Below are positions 1 through 10,129 of a DNA stretch of 64,000 nucleotides, one piece after another (the stretch's first letter is position 1; the number at the start of each line of letters is the position of its first letter). Origin of the DNA: CALAED01 sp035765195 (GTDB lineage Bacteria; Actinomycetota; Actinomycetes; Streptosporangiales; Streptosporangiaceae); contig DASTYC010000047.1 of assembly GCA_035765195.1 (NCBI GenBank), forward strand, positions 3,008 through 67,007. Direction: 5' to 3'. The position numbers and the translations under genes are program-made. The notes under the pieces are model-generated. The model did no database searches. It worked only from the letters and a program-made list of their open reading frames with translations, and was not told where the DNA came from.

Positions 1-945
1 CATGGTGAGCACCGTGTCGAGATGCATGAACGCCCGGGTCTTCGGCATGTTCAACGCCACGATCTTGGTGGCGGCGCCGTGCCGGAACAGCGTGCGGGCC
101 AGCATCTCCACCGACTGCGGCTGGGTGCGCTCGCTCATCCCGACCAGCACGGCGCCCTGGCCGATGACCAGGATGTCGCCGCCCTCAATGGTGGCCGGGG
201 CCATCGGCATGCCCGGGCTCCAGACGTGAAACCCGCCCGCCACGGGCCTGTCGTAGCCGCCCGCGAACATCGGATGCCACCGGTAGATGGCCTCGTAGTG
301 GACCGTCTCGCGTACCCGGGCCTTGCGGCGCATCGTGTTGATCGAGACGCCGTCGTAGATCCACGACGAGGTGTCGCGGGTGAACAGATGGTTGGGCAGC
401 GGCGGCAGGAGGAAGTCGTCGAGCTCCATGGAGTGGAACGCGATGCTCTTGGGCTCCGGCGCCAGCTCCAGCATCTCCCGCTTGGTGATGCCCCCGGTCA
501 GATAGGTCTGCAGGGTCGCCACGTCCATCGCGTCGAGCACGTTGCGGACGGTGTCGGTGGCCATCGGGCCGAGCCAGCGCTCGTCGATGACGGCGTCGAG
601 GATGTGCTTTTTCGCCTCGGGGACGGCGATCGTCTCGCGCAGCAGGTTGGCGAACAGATGCACGGTGACGCCGCGGGCGCGCAGCAGCTCCTGGAACCGC
701 TCGTGCTCCTCCACCGCCCGGGCCACCCACAGCACCTCGTCGAAGAGGAAGCGGCCCTTGTTGGTCGGGGTGAGCCGCTTGAGCGCCAGCTCTGGCTCGT
801 GCAGCAGCACCTGGCGCAGCCGGCCGACCTCGGAGTCGACGTGGAACTCCCGCGCCGCCGTCGGCCGCGTCCCCCCGATGCCGCCGACGTCTCCGTTGAG
901 TTCGCCGTTGAGCTCTCCGTTGCGTTCTCCGTCCACGTTAGCCAC
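1..945 (-). CDS. arcA: Arginine deiminase, N-terminal part (cut by the window edge)
   Basis: Arginine deiminase hydrolyses arginine to citrulline and ammonia, the first step of the arginine deiminase pathway, in the cytoplasm. About 315 codons are visible of a family length near 410. The frame reads RLRQVLLHEPELALKRLTP near the N-terminus, then LTGGITKREML, NHLFTRDTSSWI, IEGGDILVIG and, at the left edge, the family signature MHLDTVLTM carrying the active-site His. The nucleophilic Cys lies beyond the window. I chose GTG at 945; an in-frame GTG at 936 is also possible. The first 30 residues are a low-complexity Asn/Gly/Glu run (NGELNGELNGDVGG) not typical of the family, so the real start may be later. 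The gene is divergent from the ABC transporter at 1069. Confidence 0.9.
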   Translation of the reverse strand, partial: MANVDGERNGELNGELNGDVGGIGGTRPTAAREFHVDSEVGRLRQVLLHEPELALKRLTPTNKGRFLFDEVLWVARAVEEHERFQELLRARGVTVHLFANLLRETIAVPEAKKHILDAVIDERWLGPMATDTVRNVLDAMDVATLQTYLTGGITKREMLELAPEPKSIAFHSMELDDFLLPPLPNHLFTRDTSSWIYDGVSINTMRRKARVRETVHYEAIYRWHPMFAGGYDRPVAGGFHVWSPGMPMAPATIEGGDILVIGQGAVLVGMSERTQPQSVEMLARTLFRHGAATKIVALNMPKTRAFMHLDTVLTM

Positions 946-1068
946 GTTGTCCCAGCCTACGCACCGGCCCTCAGTGCCGGCCGGCCGGGCACAGGGGGCC
1001 GACCGGCGGCCGGGCGGCCCGCCGACCCGGACCGGCGGCGCGCCGCCCGCCCACCTAGACTCACTGCC

Positions 1069-2009
<941 letters not shown>

Positions 2010-2013
<4 letters not shown>

Positions 2014-2771
2014 GCACCCTGGCGCCGGCCCCGGGAGCCGCCCCGCTGCCCGCGATGGTGCGCGCGCAGGCGGCCTACGAGCTGCGCGCGGTGCTCCGCA
2101 ACGGCGAGCAGCTGCTGCTCACGCTCGTCATCCCGGTGGTGCTGCTGGTGCTGTTCGGCGCGACGTCCCTGCTGGACGTGGGGCCCGGCCGGCGGATCGA
2201 TTTCCTCACCCCCGGCGTCATCGCGCTCGCGATCATGTCGACCGCGTTCACCGGCCAGGCCATCGGCACCGGGTTCGAGCGGCGCTACGGCGTGCTCAAA
2301 CGGCTCGGCGGCACCCCGCTCCCCCGCTTTGGGCTGATCCTCGCCAAGACCATCGCCGTGGTCGCGGTGGAGCTCCTGCAGGTGGCGGTGATAGCGGCGG
2401 TGGCCGCCGCGATGGGGTGGCGGCCGCACGGCAACCCGGTGTCGGTCGCGGCCTTCGTGCTGCTCGGCACGGCCGCGTTCAGCGGCCTCGGGCTGTTGAT
2501 GGCGGGCACCTTGCGGGCCGAGGCGACGCTGGCCGCGGCCAATTTGGTCTATCTGCTGCTGCTCGTGCTCGGCGGGGTGATCTTTCCGCTGACCGAGTTC
2601 CCCGCCGGAGCCCGTTTCCTCCTGGAGCTGCTGCCCATCTCCGCGCTCGCCGACGGGCTGCGGCAGGTGCTGCAGCACGGCGCGGTGCTGCCGGGTAAGG
2701 ACATGATCGTGCTCTCGGCCTGGGCGGTCGTCGGCCCCGCCCTCGCGGCGCGGTTCTTCCGGTGGGAGTGA
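2010..2771 (+). CDS. ABC-2 type transporter permease
   Basis: Membrane subunit partnering the ATPase immediately upstream, 253 residues. After a short N-terminal cytoplasmic stretch (YELRAVLRNGEQ) come about six hydrophobic segments, beginning LLLTLVIPVVLLVLFGA. The FERRYGVLKRLGGTPL segment is characteristic of ABC-2 permeases. The start ATG overlaps the stop of the ATPase (ATGA), which fixes it well. The pair probably exports a lipophilic compound, as DrrAB-type systems do, but the substrate is unknown. Confidence 0.9.
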
Positions 2772-2791
2772 GCACACGACGGGAGCGGCGC

Positions 2792-3727
2792 ATGATGCCG
2801 GCCGAGGCGGCGGGCTCCCGCGAGGGCGCGGGCCGGTTCGCGCACCGGGTGGGGCGGCGCTCGCTCGGGGCGGTGCCGCCGCCGGCGCTGATCCTGCTCG
2901 GCATCGTGTCCGTGCAGACCGGCGCCGGGCTGGCCAAGCACCTGTTCGACCTGCTGCCGCCGAGCGCGATCGTGCTGATGCGGCTGCTCACCTCCGCCGT
3001 GGTGCTGTGCGTGCTGGGCCGGCGGGCGGTGCGGCATGTGTTCCACGAGCATTCCCGAGGCGACCTGGCGGTCGCGGCCGCGTTCGGGCTGACGCTGGCC
3101 CTGATGAACTTCTCGATCTACCAGTCGATGGCCAGGATCCCGCTGGGCATCGCGGTGACCATCGAGTTCGTCGGGCCGCTGGCGGTCGCGATCGCGGCGT
3201 CGCGGCGGCCGCTGGATCTGCTCTGGGCGGTGCTGGCGTTCGGCGGGGTGGTCATGCTGGCCCGCGGCGGCGGCGACGTGACGCTGCCCGGCGTCGCGTT
3301 CGGGCTGTTGGCGGGCGCCTGCTGGGCGACGTACATCCTGCTCAGCGCGGTGACCGGACGCCGTTTCCCCGGATCGACCGGGCTGGCGCTCGCCAGCGTC
3401 GTCGGCACTGTCGCGATCATGCCGGTGGGCGTGGCCGCGGGCGGCGCCGCCCTGCTCCACCCGGGCGCGCTGCTGGTCGGGGTGGGCGTCGGGCTGCTGT
3501 CCTCGGTGATCCCCTACTCGCTCGAGCTCGAGGCGCTGCGCAAGGTGCCGGCCCGGGTCTTCGGCATCTTGATGAGCCTGGAGCCGGCGGTCGCCGCCCT
3601 GATCGGCCTGATCGTCCTGGGCGAGGTCCTCGGCCTGCGCGAATGGGCCGCGATCGGATGCGTGATCCTCGCCTGCGCCGGCGCCACGCGCTCCCGGCGG
3701 CGCCCGCCCGCGGTCCCCGAGGCCTGA
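2792..3727 (+). CDS. EamA/RhtA-family drug/metabolite transporter
   Basis: Ten-helix DMT-superfamily inner-membrane transporter of the RhtA type, 311 residues; relatives export threonine, homoserine or other amino acids and metabolites. Hydrophobic segments begin at LILLGIVSVQTGAGLAKHLF and continue to the C-terminal VILACAGATRSRRR. Both EamA repeats are visible; the second includes LEALRKVPARVFGILMSLEP, the usual end of the family fold. ATG 2792 is preferred because GGGAG lies about seven bases upstream; a GTG at 2762 overlaps the preceding gene. The 20-bp gap to the permease suggests cotranscription with the ABC genes. Confidence 0.88.
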   Translation: MMPAEAAGSREGAGRFAHRVGRRSLGAVPPPALILLGIVSVQTGAGLAKHLFDLLPPSAIVLMRLLTSAVVLCVLGRRAVRHVFHEHSRGDLAVAAAFGLTLALMNFSIYQSMARIPLGIAVTIEFVGPLAVAIAASRRPLDLLWAVLAFGGVVMLARGGGDVTLPGVAFGLLAGACWATYILLSAVTGRRFPGSTGLALASVVGTVAIMPVGVAAGGAALLHPGALLVGVGVGLLSSVIPYSLELEALRKVPARVFGILMSLEPAVAALIGLIVLGEVLGLREWAAIGCVILACAGATRSRRRPPAVPEA

Positions 3728-3768
3728 CGGGGCTCCCCCGAGCTCGACGGCCCGGCGTTCGCACCGGC

Positions 3769-4599
3769 TCAGCGGAACTCGTCGGCGTGCGCGGTCGCCC
3801 ACTGCTCGAACGTCCGGGGCGGCCGGCCGAGGATCTCCTCGACGGCCGGGAGCACCCTGGACTCATCGAGCGTGCCGTCGACGTAGAAGCTGAAGAACGC
3901 GTCGACGTACTCGACCGGCATCGCGGCGCTCAGCTGCGCCCGCGCCTCGTCGTCCGGCTGGGCCTCGAAGCGCAGCGCCCGGCCGAGGACCTTGGCCAGC
4001 ACCTCGACACGGTCCGCGGGCAGCAGCGCCTCCGGGCCGGTCAGCATGTAGGCGTTGCCCTCGTGTCCGCCGGACAGCAGCGCGGCGGCCGCCACCGCCG
4101 CGATGTCGTACGGGTCGATGGTCGCCACCCGTACGCCGGCGAACGGCGCCCGCACCACGTCGCCGGCGCGCAGTTGCGGCGCCCACTGCAGGGTGTTGGA
4201 CATGAACCCGGCCGGCCGCAGGATCGTCCACGGCAGGCCGGAGTCCCGTACCGCCGTCTCGGACTCGATCATGTAGCGCGAGATCGCGTTGCTCATGTCG
4301 CCGCCAGGAGCGGAGCTGCCGGACAGCAACACGACGCGCTCGACCCCGGCCCGCCTCGCCGCGGCCAGCACCCCCGGCATGTCGGCGTACCCGGGCAGGA
4401 GGAACACGCCGCGCGCGCCCTGGAGCGGCCCGGCCAGCGTCTCGGGCCGGTTGAGGTCGCCTGCCACCGCCGTCGCGCCGGCCGGCAGATCCGCCCGGTC
4501 AGGGTCGCGGCTGAGCCCGCGCACCGTCGCGCCCGCCGCGGCCAGCGCGCGCACCAGCTCGCCGCCGACATTGCCCGTGGCACCTGCGATTAAGTACAT
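3769..4599 (-). CDS. NmrA-like NAD(P)-binding (atypical SDR) protein
   Basis: Rossmann-fold protein of 276 residues in the NmrA/NAD(P)H-binding family. The N-terminus MYLIAGATGNVGGELVRAL carries the dinucleotide-binding motif GATGNVG, and VAGDLNRPETL and ILRPAGFMSN match the atypical SDR pattern. The classical Tyr-x3-Lys catalytic pair is not evident. Relatives act as quinone reductases or redox sensors; the substrate is unknown. It faces the EamA gene convergently and PolX divergently, so it is probably its own transcription unit. Confidence 0.85.
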   Translation of the reverse strand: MYLIAGATGNVGGELVRALAAAGATVRGLSRDPDRADLPAGATAVAGDLNRPETLAGPLQGARGVFLLPGYADMPGVLAAARRAGVERVVLLSGSSAPGGDMSNAISRYMIESETAVRDSGLPWTILRPAGFMSNTLQWAPQLRAGDVVRAPFAGVRVATIDPYDIAAVAAAALLSGGHEGNAYMLTGPEALLPADRVEVLAKVLGRALRFEAQPDDEARAQLSAAMPVEYVDAFFSFYVDGTLDESRVLPAVEEILGRPPRTFEQWATAHADEFR

Positions 4600-4698
4600 A
4601 CACGCAGGCTAGGGATGCGGTCCCGATGATCACATCGGCCGGGCCGGGCGCGGCGCGGACTCCGTTCGTTCGACCGGCCCGGTCGTAGACTCGGCGCC

Positions 4699-6420
4699 AT
4701 GGCGCGGGTGAACGATGAGGCGGCGGCGCTGCTGCAAGAGCTGGCCGACCTGCTGTCGATCACAGGCGGCGAGGCGTACAAGGTCCGGGCGTACGAGAAG
4801 GCGGCGCGCGCCGTCGGCGGCTACCACGAAGACCTGTCGGGCCTCGGCCCCGACGACCTCAAGAAGATCCCCAACGTCGGCCCGGCCATCGCGAAAAAGA
4901 TTCATGACTACCTGTCCACCGGCACCATCCGTCAGGTCGAGGAGCTGCGCACGGAGATACCGGCGGGGGTGCGCGCGCTCACCACGATCCCGACGCTCGG
5001 GCCGAAGAAGGCCATGGCGGTCTACGAACAGCTCGGCATCTCCTCCGTGCCCGAGCTGGCCGAGGCGATCCACGCGGGCAGGCTGCGCGGGCTCAAGGGC
5101 TTCGGGGAGAAGACCGAAGAGAACATCCTGCACGGCATCACGTTGATGCAGCAGGCCGGCGACCGCGTCCTCATCGACGTCGCGATGGAGCTGGCCGAGG
5201 AGATCGTCGCCGAGCTGTCGGCGGTCACCGGCTGCCGGCGCTGCACGTACGCCGGCTCGCTGCGGCGCATGCGCGAGACGATCGGCGACATCGACGTCCT
5301 CGCCGCGTCGGACGACCCGGGGCCGCTGATGGAGTGCTTCGCGCGCCTGCCCTACGCCGCCGAGGTGATCGCCCACGGCGACAAGAAGACCTCGATCCGC
5401 ACCGTCAAGGGCCTGCAGGTCGACCTGCGGGTGGTGCCGCCGGAGTCGTGGGGCGCGGCGCTGCAGTACTTCACCGGTGCCAAGGCGCACAACATCCGCA
5501 CCCGAGAGATCGCCGTCCGGGCGGGGCTGAAGCTGTCGGAGTACGGCCTGTTCGACGCCGAGACCGAAGAGCTGATCGTCTCCGCCACCGAGGAGGAGGT
5601 CTACGAGCGGCTCGGCCTGCCGTGGATCCCGCCGACGCTGCGCGAGGACGGCGGCGAGATCGAGGCGGCGCAGCGCGGGGAGCTGCCCGCGCTGGTCACG
5701 CTCGACGATCTGCGCGGCGACCTGCACAGCCACACCGACCTGACCGACGGGCTCGCGCCGCTCGATGAGATGGTCGCGGCCGCCGCCGAGCGCGGGATCG
5801 CGTACTACGCGATCACCGACCACGCCCCGAACCTCTATATGCAGCGGATGACCGACGAGAAGATGCTCGCCCAGCGCGAGCGGGTCCGCGCGCTGCAGGA
5901 CCGCTATCCGGACATGGCGCTGCTGCACGGGACCGAGCTCAACATCGATCCCGACGGCGGCGTCGACTGGCCGGCCGAGTTCCTCGCCGGCTTCGACGTG
6001 TGCGTCGCCTCGGTCCACTCGCACTTCACCCAGAGCGCGGCCGAGATGACCCGCCGGTTCGTCGCCGCCTGCGAGAACCCCTACGTCAACGTCATCGGCC
6101 ATGCCACCGCCCGGCTCATCGGCAAGCGGTCGCCGGTGGACGCCGACTGGGACGAGGTGTTCCGGGCCTGCGTCCGCACCGGCACCGCCCTGGAGATCGA
6201 CGCCTTCCCCGACCGGCTCGACCTGCCGGCCGACCTGATCCGGCGGGCCAAGCGCCACGGGGTGAAGTTCTCCATCGACAGCGACGCGCACGCCGTCCGC
6301 CACCACCGCAACGTCCGGTACGGCGTCGGCACCGCCCAGCGCGGCTGGCTCACCCCGGACGATGTCATCAACACCTGGCCCCTCGACGAGCTGCGAGCCT
6401 TTCTCCGCAAGAACCGCTGA
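4699..6420 (+). CDS. polX: DNA polymerase/3'-5' exonuclease PolX
   Basis: Family X DNA polymerase fused to a PHP nuclease domain, 573 residues, the usual length for bacterial PolX, acting in DNA repair gap filling. Domains in order: helical 8-kDa-like and helix-hairpin-helix segments (residues about 1-150, with IPNVGPAIAKKIHDYL and TIPTLGPKKAM); a nucleotidyltransferase palm with GSLRRMRETIGDIDVL, whose metal-binding aspartates are D197 and D199; and a C-terminal PHP domain from about 340 with GDLHSHTD (H343, H345), ITDHAPN, HGTELNI, SVHSHF, IGHAT and SIDSDAH. All PHP metal ligands appear present, so exonuclease activity is expected. ATG 4699 is the first in-frame start near the conserved N-terminus. 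Confidence 0.95.
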   Translation: MARVNDEAAALLQELADLLSITGGEAYKVRAYEKAARAVGGYHEDLSGLGPDDLKKIPNVGPAIAKKIHDYLSTGTIRQVEELRTEIPAGVRALTTIPTLGPKKAMAVYEQLGISSVPELAEAIHAGRLRGLKGFGEKTEENILHGITLMQQAGDRVLIDVAMELAEEIVAELSAVTGCRRCTYAGSLRRMRETIGDIDVLAASDDPGPLMECFARLPYAAEVIAHGDKKTSIRTVKGLQVDLRVVPPESWGAALQYFTGAKAHNIRTREIAVRAGLKLSEYGLFDAETEELIVSATEEEVYERLGLPWIPPTLREDGGEIEAAQRGELPALVTLDDLRGDLHSHTDLTDGLAPLDEMVAAAAERGIAYYAITDHAPNLYMQRMTDEKMLAQRERVRALQDRYPDMALLHGTELNIDPDGGVDWPAEFLAGFDVCVASVHSHFTQSAAEMTRRFVAACENPYVNVIGHATARLIGKRSPVDADWDEVFRACVRTGTALEIDAFPDRLDLPADLIRRAKRHGVKFSIDSDAHAVRHHRNVRYGVGTAQRGWLTPDDVINTWPLDELRAFLRKNR

Positions 6421-6583
6421 GGCCCGTGGAGCGCCGCGGTGACCGGCAACCCCACCCCCTCCTGCACCGCCACCTGACGCGCATCATCTGCGGCCGACTA
6501 GCACTCCATCCTTCTCACGAAAAGGGCTCCAACTTTATCAAATAATGCCGTCCAACTTGCTCACCTAGGCGATACTGGAAGGC
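6421..6583. other. Lower-GC intergenic stretch
   Basis: This 163-bp gap holds no gene. It contains an unusually A/T-rich run for this genome (around 6510-6570, including TTTATCAAATAATG) directly before the AAA ATPase gene, whose own base composition is also lower than its neighbours. It may hold that gene's promoter. Confidence 0.5.
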
Positions 6584-7843
6584 ATGAGGTCATCCGGACT
6601 GAAGCCCCGACGGCTCCTTCCCGTCCTCCACGAGCGGTTGGCCGAGGAACCGGTGATCGTGCTGACCGGCCCGCGGACGGTCGGGAAGAGCACTCTGCTG
6701 GCCGCCCTCGCCAAGGATCTCGAGCGGCCGATACTGGATCTCGATCAACCCGAAGCGAGAACGGCGGTCATGGAAGACCCCGCATATCTGGTCTCCGGCC
6801 CCGGCCCCGTCCTCATCGATGAGTTCCAGCATGTTCCCGACGTGCTGGACGCCATCAAGGCGGAGCTCAACAAGGAGACGCGCCCCGGGCGGTTCGTCCT
6901 GACCGGATCAACCCGCTATACGTTGCTGCCTCGTGCCGCGCAGTCGCTCACCGGCCGGGCGCATGTCATCAACGTGCTTCCGCTTTCCCAGGGCGAGCTG
7001 GACGGGCGGACGGAGCGTTTCGTGGACCTCCTCTGGACCGATCCGCACAACGCGATCCACCGCGCCGCCGAGCCCACCGGCCGGGAAGACTACGTGCACC
7101 GCATAGTCAGTGGCGGTTTTCCCTCCATGCTGCAGCGCAACAGAGCGCGCGCGCGAACCTCCTGGTTCGCCGACTACGTCCACCTCGTCGTCATGCGGGA
7201 CGTTCTCGACATCTCGCAAGTCCGGCAACGAGAAGCGCTGCCAAGGCTGTTGCGCCAACTCGCGGCCCAGACGGGACAGGTCCTCAACATCAGCAAAGCC
7301 GCCCAGGTCGTCGGGCTGGAGGCCGCCACAGCGAACCGATACGCGACCTTGCTGGAAGCGGCCTTCATGATCCACCGCCTACCCGCGTGGGGCAGGACGC
7401 TCGGCTCCCGTGTCGCGAATCTACCCAAGGTCCATGTGATCGATTCAGGGCTTGCCGCGTGGCTACTCGGCCTCAGCGAGTCCAAGGTCGCCAGTCGTGA
7501 TCCCGCGGTCCTCGCCGAGTTCGGACATCTCGTCGAGACCTTCGCGGTAGGCGAGGTCCTCAAGCAGATCGGCTGGTCAGCCGAACTGATCACCGCAGCG
7601 CACTTCCGCACCCGGGACGGAGACGAGGTCGATCTGATATTGGAGACCTGGGACGGGCGGGTGGCCGGAATCGAGATCAAGGCCGGCGCCAAGATCCGCG
7701 ACCCTGACCTCAAGGGTCTCCGCATCCTCCGCGGTCAACTTGGCGACAGGTTCGTAGCGGGCATAGTCCTCAACCTCGGCGAACTGTCATACAGGTACGA
7801 AGAGAAGCTGTACATCGCCCCCCTCGACAGGCTGTGGACGTGA
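6584..7843 (+). CDS. AAA-family ATPase with DUF4143 domain
   Basis: ATP-binding protein of 419 residues. The N-terminal AAA_14 domain has Walker A GPRTVGKST (about residues 29-37), Walker B PVLIDEFQHVPDVLDAIK and a sensor segment FVLTGSTRYTLLPRA. The C-terminal DUF4143 region has a nuclease-like end, RTRDGDEVDLILETWDGRVAGIEIKAG, with the D...E-x-K arrangement of PD-(D/E)XK folds. These proteins are widespread and often horizontally mobile; their function is unsettled. Codon use is visibly less GC-rich than the flanking genes (many AAC, ATC, GAA, ATA), which supports recent acquisition. It stands alone between polX and a convergent methyltransferase. Confidence 0.88.
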   Translation: MRSSGLKPRRLLPVLHERLAEEPVIVLTGPRTVGKSTLLAALAKDLERPILDLDQPEARTAVMEDPAYLVSGPGPVLIDEFQHVPDVLDAIKAELNKETRPGRFVLTGSTRYTLLPRAAQSLTGRAHVINVLPLSQGELDGRTERFVDLLWTDPHNAIHRAAEPTGREDYVHRIVSGGFPSMLQRNRARARTSWFADYVHLVVMRDVLDISQVRQREALPRLLRQLAAQTGQVLNISKAAQVVGLEAATANRYATLLEAAFMIHRLPAWGRTLGSRVANLPKVHVIDSGLAAWLLGLSESKVASRDPAVLAEFGHLVETFAVGEVLKQIGWSAELITAAHFRTRDGDEVDLILETWDGRVAGIEIKAGAKIRDPDLKGLRILRGQLGDRFVAGIVLNLGELSYRYEEKLYIAPLDRLWT

Positions 7844-7890
7844 CCCGCATCGGTTGGGTCGAAACTGCGCAATCTTCAGAAGCACGACTT

Positions 7891-8964
7891 TCATCCGCCG
7901 CGGCGGCCGTGGGGCGCGGTGGCGTGCAGTTGGACGACGTACGGCTGGGCGCCGGCGACGCGGACGCGTTGAACGTGTTCGGGGCTGAGCCGCTGCCGCA
8001 CGGCGGCGGCCAGCCCCTCGGCGTCGGGCAGCAGCACCACCGCCGCTCCCCCGGGCGCGAGGACGCGGCGAAGCTCGGACCACCAGGGCTCCAGTGACGC
8101 GGCGAGCGCGCCCCGTGCCGGGGCCTGGCCGCCCCACGGCGGGTTGCACAGCACGCGGTCGGCGGCGCCATCGGGCACCGGCAGCCGGCCGGCATCGGCG
8201 CGTTCGATCGTGACGGGCAGCCCGGCCGCGTTGGTCCGCGCCGCTTCGACCGCCGTCCGGTCCAGGTCGAAGCCGTGCAGGCCGGCACGCGGCTGCAGGT
8301 GCGCCGCCTCGGCCAACAGGGTTCCGGCGCCGCAGCAGGGATCGATGACGTGGTGGCCCGGGCGGATGTCGGCGATCGCGGCCATCGCGGCGGCCAGCGG
8401 CGGATGCAGGGTCCCCGGGATGGTCCGGCGCTTGTAGGCGCGCCGGTGCAGGGGCCGGTCGGTGACGCGCAGCATGAGCGTGGCCCGCTCGCCGTCCAGC
8501 GTCAGCCGCCAGCCGCGGTACCCCGGCGGCGGCGCGGTGCCCGCCCGGCGGCTGTGGTAGCCGACGCCCAGCCGCCGCGCCAAGGCCGCGCCGACCACGT
8601 CCTCGGCGTCGTACCGGTTGAAGTTCCGCCTGCCCAGGAACGACGCCGAGACCTCGACGCCCGCCGGCGCGGCGGCCCCCGCCCAGCGGCGCCGCCACCG
8701 CGACAGCCGATCGACGTCCGCGAGGTCGGCGAGCTCGGCGAGCGCGTCCACCGCGTCCCTGGCCGCCCCGATGTCCGGGCGTTCGGCGGCGAGCAGGAAC
8801 ACATCGTCGGCTGTGCGCGGCTCCGCGGGGGGCCCGCACAGGCGGAAACGGACCTCGCGATGGCCGATCCGGGTGATTACGCCGAGCTCCCGGCCGACCA
8901 CCTCGGCTGCCAGCGTGGGCTCCAGCCCGTGTACGCACCGCGCCACCAGGCGCGCCGCCGTCAC
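7891..8964 (-). CDS. THUMP-type RNA methyltransferase (RlmL/Trm14-like)
   Basis: SAM-dependent methyltransferase, about 357 residues from GTG 8964. The N-terminal half (VARCVHGLEPTLAAEVVGRE...) resembles the THUMP RNA-binding region; a linker with FLGRRNFNRYD and LHRRAYKRRTIPGTLHPPLAA matches the RlmL/Trm14 family. The catalytic domain has motif I IDPCCGAGTLL, HGFDLDR and the target-base motif NPPWG. It probably methylates guanine N2 in rRNA or tRNA; the exact site is unknown. The frame remains open to an ATG at 9060, but the extra 32 residues (rich in Arg, His, Ser) look non-conserved, so I start at 8964. Confidence 0.8.
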   Translation of the reverse strand: MTAARLVARCVHGLEPTLAAEVVGRELGVITRIGHREVRFRLCGPPAEPRTADDVFLLAAERPDIGAARDAVDALAELADLADVDRLSRWRRRWAGAAAPAGVEVSASFLGRRNFNRYDAEDVVGAALARRLGVGYHSRRAGTAPPPGYRGWRLTLDGERATLMLRVTDRPLHRRAYKRRTIPGTLHPPLAAAMAAIADIRPGHHVIDPCCGAGTLLAEAAHLQPRAGLHGFDLDRTAVEAARTNAAGLPVTIERADAGRLPVPDGAADRVLCNPPWGGQAPARGALAASLEPWWSELRRVLAPGGAAVVLLPDAEGLAAAVRQRLSPEHVQRVRVAGAQPYVVQLHATAPHGRRGG

Positions 8965-9231
8965 CGGACGTACGGAACGCCGGGACGCGGTGTGGTGGGA
9001 ACAGACGCGCGATCGCGCATAGTGATCGTTCTTCCCTGCGTCGGCCCGGGGCGGCGCCACACCGCCCCGCCTCGCCGGGCGACGGGGTCTCCTCGCTTCG
9101 CCGGCGGAGGGCTAACGCAGGTGGAAGAAGAACGTCATGGAACCCATGATCGTGCTCAGCGGCCGAACGCTCAACCGGATTACCCGGACAAGGCCGCCGG
9201 TCGGGGTCAACCGGCGGCCCGTCGGGTCATC

Positions 9232-9942
9232 TCATCGCGCGGCCGCGTAGGCCGTTGCCTCGTCGCTCCGCGTCGCGGTGGCGGGCCGTGAACCGTCCGT
9301 CACCGCGCACAGCCGGGGATCGATCTCACAGTTGGGTGGAGGGGGAATCGAGACGCCGCAGGTGATGTCCACCCTGCCGCTGCCGACGATGTTGCTGGCG
9401 ATCGGCGGGTCGGCGGCGAAGACCACCACGCTCGCCTGAGCGATCGCGAGATAGCTGCCGGGCGCGCACGCCGCGCCCGTCCGGACGAGCAGGCCCGGAA
9501 TCAGCGGAACGGTGAACTCATCGGCCGCCACCCGGGTGTTGTCCCGGAACAACTCGACCCGCAATGTAATGAAGTCGACGAAGTCGCTGCAGACCACGAT
9601 GCCCTCCGCGAGCACCGGATTCGCCGGGTGCCCGCCCCCGAACGGCTCACTGACATCGAGGACACAGATGATGTCGGCCGCCGCGGCGGCGGACGCGTCG
9701 GATCGGGCGCCCTTCCGCGCGGCCGCGCCACGCGGGATGGTCAGCAAGGTGCCCTCGCCGCGCGCCGCCATCGCCTGGACCTCCTGCGGCGAGCGGACGG
9801 TCAGCTTCCGCATCGAGCCAAGGTCATCGCCGGCGGGCGCCGCTTGGGCCTGGCCGGGCATCCCCAGCGCTAAGGCGAACGCGGCCACCACGATCGCGCA
9901 CAGCGGCCCGGCGCCGAGCCACCGCCGTCTCTTGTCGTTCAT
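9232..9942 (-). CDS. Secreted protein of unknown function
   Basis: 236-residue exported protein. A basic N-terminus (MNDKRRRW) is followed by a hydrophobic core and a likely signal peptidase I site, GQAQA-AP near residue 35. The mature part is low in Lys, beta-strand-like and contains cysteines that could form disulfides (IICVLDVS, IVVCSDFVDF, GAACAPGSY, DITCGVS, PNCEIDPRLCAV). I do not recognise the family. It is flanked by gaps of 267 and 187 bp, so it is probably monocistronic. Confidence 0.75.
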   Translation of the reverse strand: MNDKRRRWLGAGPLCAIVVAAFALALGMPGQAQAAPAGDDLGSMRKLTVRSPQEVQAMAARGEGTLLTIPRGAAARKGARSDASAAAAADIICVLDVSEPFGGGHPANPVLAEGIVVCSDFVDFITLRVELFRDNTRVAADEFTVPLIPGLLVRTGAACAPGSYLAIAQASVVVFAADPPIASNIVGSGRVDITCGVSIPPPPNCEIDPRLCAVTDGSRPATATRSDEATAYAAAR

Positions 9943-10129
9943 CTGTGCTCCTCGTCGGGGTGGGGGGCGACAACCCCGTCAGCCGGGTACGCCGCCGCGA
10001 GCGGGCGGCGCGTTCGCGTCCCAGCGTGCGGGCGCGACCGGCCCCACGTCTTCGTGATTTCGCGAAGGATCCAGCCCCCCGGCGCGGTCGCGTTTCGTCA
10101 TTCTCCGCAACCCCGTGCCGTCGAAGACG

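Noticed and set aside
22..1068. Long plus-strand open frame upstream of the ABC ATPase
   Set aside because: It runs antisense to arginine deiminase and has no family similarity; a by-product of high GC.
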